From: a virus
IMG/VR virus record: IMGVR_UViG_3300032288_005212
Location: 1-64,000 of that record
Strand: one strand, 5' to 3'
DNA: 64,000 bases
A program made the translations under genes and the position numbers. Shown here in pieces: positions 18,225-26,193 of the stretch. Positions within the stretch are counted from its first letter, which is position 1, and every line of letters begins with the position of its first letter. The notes beneath the pieces were generated by a model that did not search any database, had not been told where the DNA came from, and was given only the letters and a program-made list of their open reading frames with translations.

Positions 18225-18823
18225 ACACGATAAAGATCTAAAACTCGACGAATATGATCTGGAAAGCCAGGATCGTTTCGTACAGCAGAAACTCCAGCGC
18301 CTTCACGGCTAGCAGATCCAATACTCTGGCGCTCTTTATATTCATCCTTATGGTAGTATGTAATTAAGTCTGCGACAGCTAGTTTCAAATCATATGGAAT
18401 TGTAGTATAGCCAGCCGTATAAATTACTTTTACGGCGCCCACGCCACGAGGCCAGTCTTGATAAGAACCACTCTCAGTTGTACGAAATACGCTCTCACTC
18501 AAGCTATCAAAATACCACTCATATTTACTATTAGTACCATTTGCAAATAATTCAGTATACGCTTCCGATTGAGAAGTTCTTTCATATACACTAGTTATAT
18601 TAATTACAGGAGTCTCTGCAAGTTGGACTGTATACGTGCTCCACTGAATATCAAAAATTTCAGTCTTGCCAGGAGAAGCTACATAAACGTCAAAATCCTG
18701 CCCAGTATACGTGCGAACAAGCTTACTGACAGACGTAATTAAATACTCGAACTTATCATCGCTCGAAGTAGAATTAATACCTTCCAATAATTTGTAATCG
18801 TCTAGTGTAATTAAATTTGCCAT
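18221..18823 (-). CDS. head-tail connector, HK97 gp6/gp15-like
   Basis: A 200-residue protein starting with the adaptor-type helix pattern 'LITLDDYKLLEGINSTSSDDKFEYLITSVSKLVRTYTGQDF'. Next come a beta hairpin and 'GAVKVIYTAGYTTIPYDLKLAVADLITYYHKDE', both typical of portal-bound adaptor proteins. It is located directly downstream of the capsid gene in transcription order, as in HK97. It should form the ring below the portal. Confidence 0.82.
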   Translation of the reverse strand: MANLITLDDYKLLEGINSTSSDDKFEYLITSVSKLVRTYTGQDFDVYVASPGKTEIFDIQWSTYTVQLAETPVINITSVYERTSQSEAYTELFANGTNSKYEWYFDSLSESVFRTTESGSYQDWPRGVGAVKVIYTAGYTTIPYDLKLAVADLITYYHKDEYKERQSIGSASREGAGVSAVRNDPGFPDHIRRVLDLYRV

Positions 18824-18839
18824 AGTATTAATAGTAAAT

Positions 18840-18869
18840 ATGAGAGAGGCCTCGAAAGGCCTCTCTCAT
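18840..18869 (-). terminator. 12-bp perfect hairpin downstream of the capsid gene
   Basis: Arms 18840-18851 and 18858-18869 pair perfectly over a 6-nt loop, immediately after the capsid stop. On the minus strand only a weak T-rich stretch follows. It may be a partial terminator or an mRNA-stabilising/processing hairpin that lets capsid mRNA exceed that of downstream genes. Confidence 0.6.
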
Positions 18870-18876
18870 TGGTACC

Positions 18877-20274
18877 TTACCAGGTGCCGACAACAACTTG
18901 ACCGGCTGTGGAGAACATACGATCAAAGCCACGACGCTGCGTAGCAACCAGAACACGACGCTGGTTTTCAACGTCATAGTCCTGCTCAACCGTAACACCA
19001 CGAAGGACTGGAATAACGAAGTTACGAACGTTTACAGCAACCGCGCAAGCATTACCGTCTGTCTTTGAGGCGAACTCATCACAAACAATAACTGGAGTTG
19101 CATAGATCGAACCTACTTGACCAGTTACCTTGGTAGCAAGACCTTGGCCAACTAGATTAACATCATCGTACTCGGAATCATCAAGAAGATCGTAGTACGC
19201 ATCAAGAGATACGATAAATACGAGATCATTTGGATTACGGCCATACTTACCCATCGCCTGACGAAGGTTAAGTAGTTTAGCAGCCGTGACTTGAAGGTTA
19301 GGTGAACCAAAGTCAAATGTCTTCGAGTCATCGCGAGCCATTTCTACAAGACCGTCATAGGCATTGGCTACAATACCCGTAGAGTGACCACCAAGCAGAA
19401 TTGAATGCTCAATAGAACGTGCATGGGCGCGAACCATTGCGTCACGGATGTATGGAAGAACTGGAATAATTGCATCCTCTTCCACTTCGTTGGCAATATA
19501 AGACTTTGAAACAAGCTTAAGAGCCTGCAGAGTCTTAATACCCATCGTAATACCGTTATTTACACCAGGTGAAGCAGCGTCACGAGCCTCAAGATTACCT
19601 TTATGTGGGTTGCTAGCACCTGAACCAGCACCTGACAAGAAGTCAGCGTAGCCAGCATCTGGAAGTGTTGGAACAACCATAGAAGCAGCATTCATAGTAA
19701 TCTTACGGAACAGCGGGTCAAGAACTAACTGAAGCTGAATATCCTCTTCGATTGAAGTTGAAACTTGCAGCTGGAAAGCATCGCCAGCCGTACCCGCACC
19801 GCTAGGAACCATAACACCGGAGTCAGTGTTTGCAGCTTTCTCTATAAATTGACGGCCAATCTTCGTGTCGAGACCCTTACGAGTAATTACACCAAGAACA
19901 TAAGCGTCTTTTGCAGCTTCAATATCAAAAGCCTTCTCATCAGAGCGATTCGAGAATACACGCTTGCTCTCACGAATCTTTTGGATTTCGTCAGCTTTCT
20001 CTTTCAGCTCTGACTGAAGCTCGCTTACAACGCGAGTATAGTCAGCATCTTTTTCCGCAAGACGCTTTTCAACATCTTGCATTAGTCTTTCTGTGCCGCT
20101 CTGAACGGCAGTTATAATGCGAGCCTCGTCGGCAGCCTTTTTCGCAGCTTCTTCTTCAAGAGCTTTTTGCTTGCGAGCTTCTTCAGCTTTCTTCTCGGCA
20201 TCCTTCATAGCCATAGCCGTTGCTGTTTTTTCTACAGCTGCAGCTACGATGGCATTGATATCAATATCACTCAT
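18877..20274 (-). CDS. major capsid protein from internal start (scaffold domain + HK97 capsid)
   Basis: Same frame as the fusion. The internal ATG at 20274 (codon 188, 'MSDIDINAIV') has AGGAG at 20281-20285 with a 6-nt spacer, a stronger ribosome site than most in this window. The 465-residue product would contain the coiled-coil scaffold and the complete capsid domain but no protease. This is analogous to nested lambda C/Nu3, except that here the nested product is the capsid itself. Expected maturation is removal of the N-terminal scaffold by the protease. The cleavage site is not identified. Confidence 0.7.
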   Translation of the reverse strand: MSDIDINAIVAAAVEKTATAMAMKDAEKKAEEARKQKALEEEAAKKAADEARIITAVQSGTERLMQDVEKRLAEKDADYTRVVSELQSELKEKADEIQKIRESKRVFSNRSDEKAFDIEAAKDAYVLGVITRKGLDTKIGRQFIEKAANTDSGVMVPSGAGTAGDAFQLQVSTSIEEDIQLQLVLDPLFRKITMNAASMVVPTLPDAGYADFLSGAGSGASNPHKGNLEARDAASPGVNNGITMGIKTLQALKLVSKSYIANEVEEDAIIPVLPYIRDAMVRAHARSIEHSILLGGHSTGIVANAYDGLVEMARDDSKTFDFGSPNLQVTAAKLLNLRQAMGKYGRNPNDLVFIVSLDAYYDLLDDSEYDDVNLVGQGLATKVTGQVGSIYATPVIVCDEFASKTDGNACAVAVNVRNFVIPVLRGVTVEQDYDVENQRRVLVATQRRGFDRMFSTAGQVVVGTW

Positions 20275-20835
20275 AGTCTTCTCCTGTGCTTCGACTTCTT
20301 CTACGAAGTCAACCGATTCGTTCTGTTCGAAGGAATCTTTTAACGTTTTTTTGAACTCTTCATACTCACTGTCTGAGTTAAAAGATTTAGCTAAAGAAAA
20401 AGTTGCAGCTTGATTAGCAGGAACGGTGACTACCGACACTTCTAACAGTTCTGCGTCCTTGATCTTATATCCATCGGATTCCCTCAAGTATTCGGCGTCC
20501 TTGACTCGGAACCCGACAGAAAAAGCTCCAAGAACGCCCTCCTTAATTAATTCTCTCACGTGACCAGCAGATTTGGCAATTTTTGCTTTTAACTGCAGAC
20601 CATTATCTCCAGTACTAAGCTCTACCGCTCGTCCTATAGGCTGATTATAGTCGTGATTGAATAAAATTACAGGATTATTTAGATAGTTTTGTAAACCACC
20701 TTTTGTCCAAGCAGCCGCTTCGATAATGTCGCCTACTCTATCAGTATCAGCTGTACTAGCCATACCTCGAATAAAAACATCATCATCTTCTTCGAACGCT
20801 TTAAAGGTGGAGCCAATATGAAAAATTTTATTCAT
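18877..20835 (-). CDS. prohead protease - scaffold - major capsid fusion (HK97 fold)
   Basis: One 652-residue frame. Residues about 5-150 form a U9/S78-type prohead protease with His61 ('FNHDY'), Ser106 ('GAFSVGF') and Glu132 ('LLEVSVVTVPAN'). Residues about 155-300 are a charged coiled-coil scaffold (delta-domain-like, rich in Ala/Glu/Lys). Residues about 305-652 are an HK97-type capsid subunit ending 'FSTAGQVVVGTW'. HK97 normally has separate protease and capsid genes. An internal start (see 20274) suggests that most capsid protein is made without the protease, with the full fusion as a minor product. It lies between the small gene at 20837 and the head-tail connector. Confidence 0.88.
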   Translation of the reverse strand: MNKIFHIGSTFKAFEEDDDVFIRGMASTADTDRVGDIIEAAAWTKGGLQNYLNNPVILFNHDYNQPIGRAVELSTGDNGLQLKAKIAKSAGHVRELIKEGVLGAFSVGFRVKDAEYLRESDGYKIKDAELLEVSVVTVPANQAATFSLAKSFNSDSEYEEFKKTLKDSFEQNESVDFVEEVEAQEKTMSDIDINAIVAAAVEKTATAMAMKDAEKKAEEARKQKALEEEAAKKAADEARIITAVQSGTERLMQDVEKRLAEKDADYTRVVSELQSELKEKADEIQKIRESKRVFSNRSDEKAFDIEAAKDAYVLGVITRKGLDTKIGRQFIEKAANTDSGVMVPSGAGTAGDAFQLQVSTSIEEDIQLQLVLDPLFRKITMNAASMVVPTLPDAGYADFLSGAGSGASNPHKGNLEARDAASPGVNNGITMGIKTLQALKLVSKSYIANEVEEDAIIPVLPYIRDAMVRAHARSIEHSILLGGHSTGIVANAYDGLVEMARDDSKTFDFGSPNLQVTAAKLLNLRQAMGKYGRNPNDLVFIVSLDAYYDLLDDSEYDDVNLVGQGLATKVTGQVGSIYATPVIVCDEFASKTDGNACAVAVNVRNFVIPVLRGVTVEQDYDVENQRRVLVATQRRGFDRMFSTAGQVVVGTW

Positions 20836-20836
20836 A

Positions 20837-21091
20837 TTAAGTCCTTGTTGAAGCTATTCTCATTTTATCGAGAATTGATGCTGAAGCGACGGAGGGCTTC
20901 GGTTGGATTTCATGCCATCGATCGGCATACGCTTTTCTTATTAATCGTATGATTCTTTTAGTGCTAATAACTTTATATCTATTTCTTATTGCTTTTAACT
21001 CTTGCGGATATTTTGTTACTAGCTCGCGAAAAGGTATTTCTCTGCCTTCGGCGACATATGCGTTAAAAATTGGTTCAAATATTGCTTTCAT
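20837..21091 (-). CDS. small basic protein between portal and protease-capsid
   Basis: 84 residues, Arg/Lys-rich, with a helix 'ELKAIRNRYKVISTKRIIRLIRKAYADRW'. It overlaps the portal gene by 17 bp and ends 1 bp before the protease-capsid start. The family was not recognised. The position among head genes suggests a head-assembly or packaging helper. Confidence 0.6.
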   Translation of the reverse strand: MKAIFEPIFNAYVAEGREIPFRELVTKYPQELKAIRNRYKVISTKRIIRLIRKAYADRWHEIQPKPSVASASILDKMRIASTRT

Positions 21092-22274
21092 CTGACTGCG
21101 ACTCTGGTCGCCCTCCTAGTGAGGGATCAACTGCTGATCCCGTTATGTTTTGTGGAATTCGAAGATCGTCATGACCGTCCATAAAGTCATAATTTAATTG
21201 ATAACGAGCTTCGTTTGCAGTAATAATACCAGTATTTACAAGTGTGGCATAATATGTGGCAGCATCACTAAGTTCCGGCTGAAGTGCTGGAACTCCTGTT
21301 ATGTCTGGCTCAATCTCGTAACCAAAATATCTCTCGAGAGCTGCACACATCTTATGAAGAATAGGAAGTATAGTTTCAAGATAATAGAGACGATGATTTG
21401 GTCTAATATTAGCATTGTTGCCAGAATTAAGTAGAATAGGTGGAACACCCAAAACTTTAAGAATCTCGACTTCCGCGGATTCAATCGACGCTTCGAAGTC
21501 AAGTTCTTTAAAGTTTACATTTGTAATATTTGCTATTTCCATACCACCATCAAGAACCATCGGTCGGCGACCGCCGCCATCTGGACGATAACGAGTAACC
21601 CATGACTGAATCATGCGCTCTTTGTTTTTTTCGCTGATAACAGAGGGGGATTTGATAACGAGGCCAGGAACAGCGCCGTTCTTAAAGAAGTTATCTTGAA
21701 ACTCTCTCATCTTTGTGAGTTGCGCCATCGTGCGGCGGGCCGCTCTTAAACGGCTAGTTCCTCGATAAATGCTTTGAAAGCTATTTTCTTTGACGTGAAT
21801 GATTTCACTAGGGGTATATGTTACATTGTGTTGAAATGTAAATTCTTTTATATAGGTTTGTTCGTCTGGCTCTATTTGAACGTAGTTAGCGGGTAGATGA
21901 TACAGCGCAGTTCCATCAAAATAAGCAAATATATTACCATCTAAAATATAATCAACGATGAGGTTCCGCTTAAATGTTGAAATATCTTGGAAGGGGTTTG
22001 GTTCTTTATTAAGAAGAAGTTCAACTCTTGTACGTCTTACGTTCTTTACTACTGGATTCATTCCTTTGATGGCTTCTCCAATTCGTAATGGAATCTCCGA
22101 CGTATCATCTACAATCATGTTTACAGCACGATTTACGACTTCAAGATATTCGTAATATGCTGTATAGTTTGTTATAATTTCTCGAGAGGAGATGGGGCCT
22201 GCCCCTTCTACCATCGACACAATGTCTGGCTGGGCTGGATTTAATTTTTCTATTAGATTTCTATACCAACCCAT
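21075..22274 (-). CDS. portal protein, HK97 family
   Basis: A 399-residue portal protein. Family features: an N-terminal 'ISSREIITNYTAYYEYLEVVNRAVNMIVDDTSEIPL', a mid segment 'LPANYVQIEPDEQTYIKEF', 'IIHVKENSFQSIYRGTSRLRAARRTM', and a C-terminal 'LNYDFMDGHDDLRIPQNI' end. It forms the dodecameric DNA gate at one vertex, and sits between the HNH/terminase genes and the protease-capsid gene in the standard order. The start ATG at 22274 overlaps the HNH stop. Confidence 0.93.
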   Translation of the reverse strand: MGWYRNLIEKLNPAQPDIVSMVEGAGPISSREIITNYTAYYEYLEVVNRAVNMIVDDTSEIPLRIGEAIKGMNPVVKNVRRTRVELLLNKEPNPFQDISTFKRNLIVDYILDGNIFAYFDGTALYHLPANYVQIEPDEQTYIKEFTFQHNVTYTPSEIIHVKENSFQSIYRGTSRLRAARRTMAQLTKMREFQDNFFKNGAVPGLVIKSPSVISEKNKERMIQSWVTRYRPDGGGRRPMVLDGGMEIANITNVNFKELDFEASIESAEVEILKVLGVPPILLNSGNNANIRPNHRLYYLETILPILHKMCAALERYFGYEIEPDITGVPALQPELSDAATYYATLVNTGIITANEARYQLNYDFMDGHDDLRIPQNITGSAVDPSLGGRPESQSDESNI

Positions 22275-22623
22275 ATTTCTCTCTTTGAATTCTTACCCAA
22301 CTTTCTTGTTTCTTTGCTGTCGAAAGTTTTGGGTTTTTACCATAAATACTGTGTAGTTTCATGTGGTGAGGGTTGCAGAGAGTGACTGTCGCTTCAAATA
22401 GTTCATATTTATGTTGCTCTATAAATCGATCTCTCTCTGCAATTGCTTCTTCGTCACTTTTTACTTCACCGTTTATACGTTCCCACGCATGAACTAGCTC
22501 GCTTACGCTGTAAAAGTGATGAAAATCTAATTCTTCTGTTATTCCGCAAATCTCACAATAGCTTTTTTTCTGATAAGAAGATTTTGCGGCATCTCTTATC
22601 CACTTAATGAAATATCTTTTCAT
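22261..22623 (-). CDS. HNH endonuclease next to terminase
   Basis: 120 residues with Cys23-x2-Cys26, the 'LDFHHFYSV' metal-finger histidines (35-36) and a C-terminal 'TLCNPHHMKLHSIYG' segment. HNH proteins encoded beside terminase and portal in HK97-like phages assist DNA packaging cleavage, and I infer the same here. It is the first gene after the promoter at 22629-22657 and overlaps the portal start. Confidence 0.85.
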   Translation of the reverse strand: MKRYFIKWIRDAAKSSYQKKSYCEICGITEELDFHHFYSVSELVHAWERINGEVKSDEEAIAERDRFIEQHKYELFEATVTLCNPHHMKLHSIYGKNPKLSTAKKQESWVRIQREKYGLV

Positions 22624-22628
22624 AACGT

Positions 22629-22657
22629 ATTATAGTGAGGTATGAGGTAAAAGTCAA
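22629..22657 (-). promoter_or_regulatory. sigma-70 promoter for head genes
   Basis: Minus-strand TTGACT (22652-22657), 17-nt spacer, TATAAT (22629-22634), ahead of HNH, portal and capsid. Confidence 0.8.
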
Positions 22658-22678
22658 GAAAAATTTTTTTGCCGGTCT

Positions 22679-23959
22679 TCAAAATGTTGGCGCAGCCACT
22701 TCAAAGCTATAAAGAGCATATCTGATCGCATCTGCCATGTGGCTAGAACTGTCATGGAGTGGCTTTTCTTTTATGAGATTTGGGTTTGGGTCCCAGCGAT
22801 ACTGGTCAAGAGTTCTCAATACCTCTCCACATGATTGATCTACGATTAATTTATCATTTTCAACTAAAGATGCTACATATCCAATGCCATCAATTACAGA
22901 TTTCTTTGCATTTTCAGTAGTAATATCATAGTTTTGTGCAAAATCATAGCGCGTTTGCGCGGCAGCCGAATCAATAAAGCAATAATCCACATCACGACGC
23001 TGAATAATTTCAGATATATGGCGAGCGTGCTCTTCTGTTGTACGCTCCGCAGCATAATACTCCTCTAAACAGTAGTACTTTTCCCCATCATAGGCAAAAA
23101 CACAGAAGGCAGTTGGGTCCTTAAAGCCAATATCAATACCCGCGATAATATCCATTCCTCGAATATCAAGACTCGATAGATCCGCTACGCACTTCTCATA
23201 GTCAAAGTTCCATATCTGGCCTTGGAAAATATTAAAGTCTGCTTCGTACTCCTGAGCAAATTCGGCAGAAGACATACTTCGACGAGCTTCATCAATGTCA
23301 CTTACAGCAGCTCGAGGATTGTCCTTCCAAGTTGCTTTTATCGAAGCCCATTCGCTAAACTCATCAGTAAAGCCACGAGCGAAAAAACGGCTAAACCAAT
23401 TATTACGGCCCCGAGGAGTGGAGATAAATAAAGCTTTACTGCCCGGTTTGTCGAGTGTCGGCCGAATAGCCACGTTAAAAGCAGACTCACCATCAGCGAG
23501 TGCAGCTTCGTCAAATAGAACAAAATCATAAGAACGTCCTACTACTGAATCGATTTGATTCACTGAGCCGAGTCGTATCGTTGATCCGTTCGCCATTTCA
23601 ATTACACGATCTTTTGCGTTATCCTTTGATACCTCAAGATCAAAATGCTTTATGAGATTTCTTTGCAAATCAAAACTAATCTGGCTAAGATTATAGTTTG
23701 GTGATACAATCAATACATGAGAGTTCGGAACAAGCGAAACACACTGAGCGATGATATTTCCAATATATGTTTTTCCTTGTCGACGAGATAAAGCGCCCAC
23801 AACAAAACGATATTTTGGATTATTAAGTGCATTAATTAAGGCGATCTGAGAAGGAATAGGATCTATTCTTAATAAATCTAAATATCCAGTAATAGGTACT
23901 TTCAAAAAATCGCCCTTTAGTACTCGATCAGTTATTATATCTTTTCGGCTAATTTCCAT
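22679..23959 (-). CDS. terL: terminase large subunit
   Basis: 426 residues. ATPase: Walker A 'ALSRRQGKT' (56-64), Walker B 'VLFDE' (147-151), coupling motif 'FISTPRG' (178-184). RNase H-like nuclease: Asp276 ('IDIGFKDPT'), Asp330 ('FIDSAAA') and Asp410 ('HMADAIRY'). It pumps DNA into the prohead and cuts the concatemer. It is encoded between the small Cys-rich genes and the HNH/portal genes. A complete active-site set is present. Confidence 0.95.
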   Translation of the reverse strand: MEISRKDIITDRVLKGDFLKVPITGYLDLLRIDPIPSQIALINALNNPKYRFVVGALSRRQGKTYIGNIIAQCVSLVPNSHVLIVSPNYNLSQISFDLQRNLIKHFDLEVSKDNAKDRVIEMANGSTIRLGSVNQIDSVVGRSYDFVLFDEAALADGESAFNVAIRPTLDKPGSKALFISTPRGRNNWFSRFFARGFTDEFSEWASIKATWKDNPRAAVSDIDEARRSMSSAEFAQEYEADFNIFQGQIWNFDYEKCVADLSSLDIRGMDIIAGIDIGFKDPTAFCVFAYDGEKYYCLEEYYAAERTTEEHARHISEIIQRRDVDYCFIDSAAAQTRYDFAQNYDITTENAKKSVIDGIGYVASLVENDKLIVDQSCGEVLRTLDQYRWDPNPNLIKEKPLHDSSSHMADAIRYALYSFEVAAPTF

Positions 23960-24196
23960 TTAACACTCGCAGGGATGTAGTTTGCATCTTTCACAGATTG
24001 CAAATCCAAGAATTGACTCGTAAGGACTTAGTTGGTGTACCTCTTCAGGTACTTCAACAACTATGTTAAATTCTTGGAGGCCAAGCTGGCCTCCAATTTG
24101 AACAGTAGCATTTATTGCTTCTTCTTGAGTTGTAAACCAAAGGTGATCTTGACCTTTTAGCTTCCAAGCTCCGTTTTTTTGATAGAGGTGAAACAT
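23960..24196 (-). CDS. small protein with C-terminal Cys cluster (paralogue A)
   Basis: 78 residues ending in 'CERCKLHPCEC', a CxxCx4CxC pattern that could bind zinc. The N-terminus ('LYQKNGAWKLKGQDHLWFTTQEEAINATV') parallels the neighbour at 24157-24429, so the two are tandem paralogues. It ends right before terL. Function unknown. Confidence 0.65.
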   Translation of the reverse strand: MFHLYQKNGAWKLKGQDHLWFTTQEEAINATVQIGGQLGLQEFNIVVEVPEEVHQLSPYESILGFAICERCKLHPCEC

Positions 24197-24429
24197 TCAC
24201 AGGGCTCCAAGTTACAAATTTTACAAACATTTTTTTCAATCATGATTTCATATGGAGTAGGATCAGGCGATAGTTTTTCAAGTACTTTTTTAAGCTCCAT
24301 CACTGCTCTTAATTTTGCAGCTTCTTCCTTTGCTAGCATTCTCTCGTACACTGCTGTTACAGCTTCGAGGCTAGTGTATTTTTGAGGATATCCTCTTATT
24401 GCCCAATACTCTCCTTTTTGATAAATCAT
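24157..24429 (-). CDS. small protein with Cys cluster (paralogue B)
   Basis: 90 residues with 'CKICNLEPCEC' near the end, the same CxxCx4CxC spacing as the next gene, and a similar 'YQKGEYWAIRGYPQKYTSLEAV' N-terminus. It overlaps the neighbour by 40 bp in another frame. Function unknown; the context is packaging genes. Confidence 0.65.
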   Translation of the reverse strand: MIYQKGEYWAIRGYPQKYTSLEAVTAVYERMLAKEEAAKLRAVMELKKVLEKLSPDPTPYEIMIEKNVCKICNLEPCECFTSIKKTELGS

Positions 24430-24704
24430 GCTCTTCTCACTACTTCGGCTGCTAAAAATAAAATAGCAGATCCGCTTACAGCTAAAACAAGTTTATAAAG
24501 AGCATCAATACGCATCTTTGATTCTTTCATCACATCACGCGTATGAGTTTGAAAATCTCTTAACTCGTTAAAGATTGTTTTCCATCTTTCTTCAACAACA
24601 GCTTCATGACGATAAAAATCCTCTCGAAGAGAGCGATGCTCTCTCCATAGATCATCAAGCTGCTGTTGGGCCGACCAATCACGATCCTGAGCTCTCCGTT
24701 CCAA
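24426..24704 (-). CDS. coiled-coil protein with C-terminal membrane anchor
   Basis: 92 residues, starting at TTG 24704 with GGAGA 6 nt upstream. Residues 1-70 are a charged helix; about 71-90 ('LVLAVSGSAILFLAAEVV') form one membrane segment. This topology resembles XhlA-type lysis helpers, but the sequence alone does not prove it. It sits between the terS-like gene (26-bp overlap) and the Cys-rich pair. Confidence 0.6.
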   Translation of the reverse strand: MERRAQDRDWSAQQQLDDLWREHRSLREDFYRHEAVVEERWKTIFNELRDFQTHTRDVMKESKMRIDALYKLVLAVSGSAILFLAAEVVRRA

Positions 24705-25113
24705 GTAATTTCTCCATTAGTTTACCATAGTTTCCTTCGCCAAAGGGAGAATTTATCTGAACATTATTCTGCTGTCGAATGGTATTTTTCGGCTCTTTTC
24801 GATGATCTTCGGCAACCTTGTGTGCAAGTGCTAGGATATCAACAAGATCCTTTGAAGAATACATACCCGCTTCTCGAGCTTCCTGTAGTTTGTTCTCGAT
24901 AATTTCATCAAGCAATTCGGCGAGACGAAAACGATTACGGTAACCTTGGTCTAAATAGACCGAATTCATGTATTCTTTTACTTCCGACTTTGCAAGTATC
25001 GAGTGCACCACGTCGGGTGTAATTCCTAAACTGGAAGCGGCTTTGATTGCACATCCCGTAGAGAGATACGCATTTGCGACTTCAAGGTTTTCAGGAGCAA
25101 GTTTAACTAACAT
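24679..25113 (-). CDS. terminase small subunit candidate
   Basis: 144 residues. The first about 50 form an HTH-like unit ('EVANAYLSTGCAIKAASSLG' then 'TPDVVHSILAKSEVKEYM'), followed by 'VYLDQGYRNRFRLAELLDEIIENKL' and 'SKDLVDILALAHKVAEDH', a pattern I associate with phage small terminase proteins. It is separated from terL by three small genes, which is unusual but not unique. It would recognise packaging DNA and load the large subunit. Confidence 0.65.
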   Translation of the reverse strand: MLVKLAPENLEVANAYLSTGCAIKAASSLGITPDVVHSILAKSEVKEYMNSVYLDQGYRNRFRLAELLDEIIENKLQEAREAGMYSSKDLVDILALAHKVAEDHRKEPKNTIRQQNNVQINSPFGEGNYGKLMEKLLGTESSGS

Positions 25114-25573
25114 TTATAAAACTCGGTGGTGTTGGCCATGGCGCATCTGAAATATTAATATACGCTGGTGGGTCCGCAATTACTGGTTCTGTAATATCAC
25201 GAAGTGCTTGTCGATATATTGCGCTTTCAGTAATTTGCTCCGAAGTGAGCGGAGCATCTGGTAGTTGAGTCCAGTCTGATGCAAATAAACGTCGATCTCT
25301 TTCAAATCTTAAATCTTGTAAATAATTTACTAAATTAACTTCCCAACTAGTGCCTGTCCATGAACAATATATACTTGGAGCTGTCGGCCTACTCTGTAAT
25401 GAAGTTCCATCCCAATATCTTTGTCTAATAAAATCGCCTCTACTTAATCCTTCTAAATCATTTAGATATACAACTATATTTCCATCTTCCTGCATTCCAG
25501 GTTCAGGATTATTCATCGGTAGTGCATCTGCTATATTTATAATTTCACTATTCTTAATCACAATTATCATCAT
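25103..25573 (-). CDS. tail fibre assembly chaperone-like protein
   Basis: 156 residues. The C-terminal half has the phage tail assembly chaperone pattern 'RDRRLFASDWTQLPDAPLTS', then 'YRQALRDI' and 'WPTPP' near residue 147. It follows two fibre-like structural genes and overlaps their end by 4 bp, so it may fold or attach those fibres. It is separate from the G/T tape-measure chaperones. Confidence 0.72.
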   Translation of the reverse strand: MMIIVIKNSEIINIADALPMNNPEPGMQEDGNIVVYLNDLEGLSRGDFIRQRYWDGTSLQSRPTAPSIYCSWTGTSWEVNLVNYLQDLRFERDRRLFASDWTQLPDAPLTSEQITESAIYRQALRDITEPVIADPPAYINISDAPWPTPPSFINVS

Positions 25574-26193
25574 GGAATTGCTACCTTTGCTAATAGTAAT
25601 GTTTGATTTCTAAAATAACCATTACCAAAAATTCCTAAACTTATTACAGAACTATATCTCACTGTTGACGGACTAACCCAACTAAACCCATTAAGAAAAT
25701 ATTGTCCAGTTTGATAGGAGGACTTATTTAAACACCCGTATACAGTTTGATAATCTGTTCCTGTATAAGCAATAGAAGATGAACTACTTACATCACCTCT
25801 TAGTGTGCCAGGATCAACTACTGTTACAATTTGTAAAATAACATCTTGTCCAGATGAAAAAACACCAGAATCGAATGCAAGTTGCCCGTCTGCATTATAT
25901 ACTCTTAAACCATATGTTTGGGAAGAGGGTGACTCTGAAGAAACAGGCCTTAATATATAATAGTCTGCTATTTGAGAGAAAGTTATTTTTGACGGCGGAG
26001 AGACATTGGCATGTAAAGAATTAAGACCTCCATCAGGTTTTGCAAATATTAAATCCTTACTAGTATCTAAGCCTGTCAAACCAGTCACTGTAGTTGCAGT
26101 ACCTGAAGCTACAAGTTTATGATAAGCATATGGTTGATCGCTATCAATTTGTATGTTATTACTTGTTCCTGTTACTAATAGACCATATGCCAT
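25570..26193 (-). CDS. virion fibre-like protein
   Basis: 207 residues, Ser/Thr/Gly-rich beta protein beginning 'MAYGLLVTGTSNNIQIDSDQPYAYHKL', a beginning seen in small phage virion or fibre proteins. It shares a 'YGLRVYNADGQLAFDSG' segment (near 93-108) with 'YGLRVYNSPGTKVVFDTS' of the upstream 511-residue gene, so the two are related modules. Likely an accessory tail fibre or decoration protein. Confidence 0.6.
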   Translation of the reverse strand: MAYGLLVTGTSNNIQIDSDQPYAYHKLVASGTATTVTGLTGLDTSKDLIFAKPDGGLNSLHANVSPPSKITFSQIADYYILRPVSSESPSSQTYGLRVYNADGQLAFDSGVFSSGQDVILQIVTVVDPGTLRGDVSSSSSIAYTGTDYQTVYGCLNKSSYQTGQYFLNGFSWVSPSTVRYSSVISLGIFGNGYFRNQTLLLAKVAIP

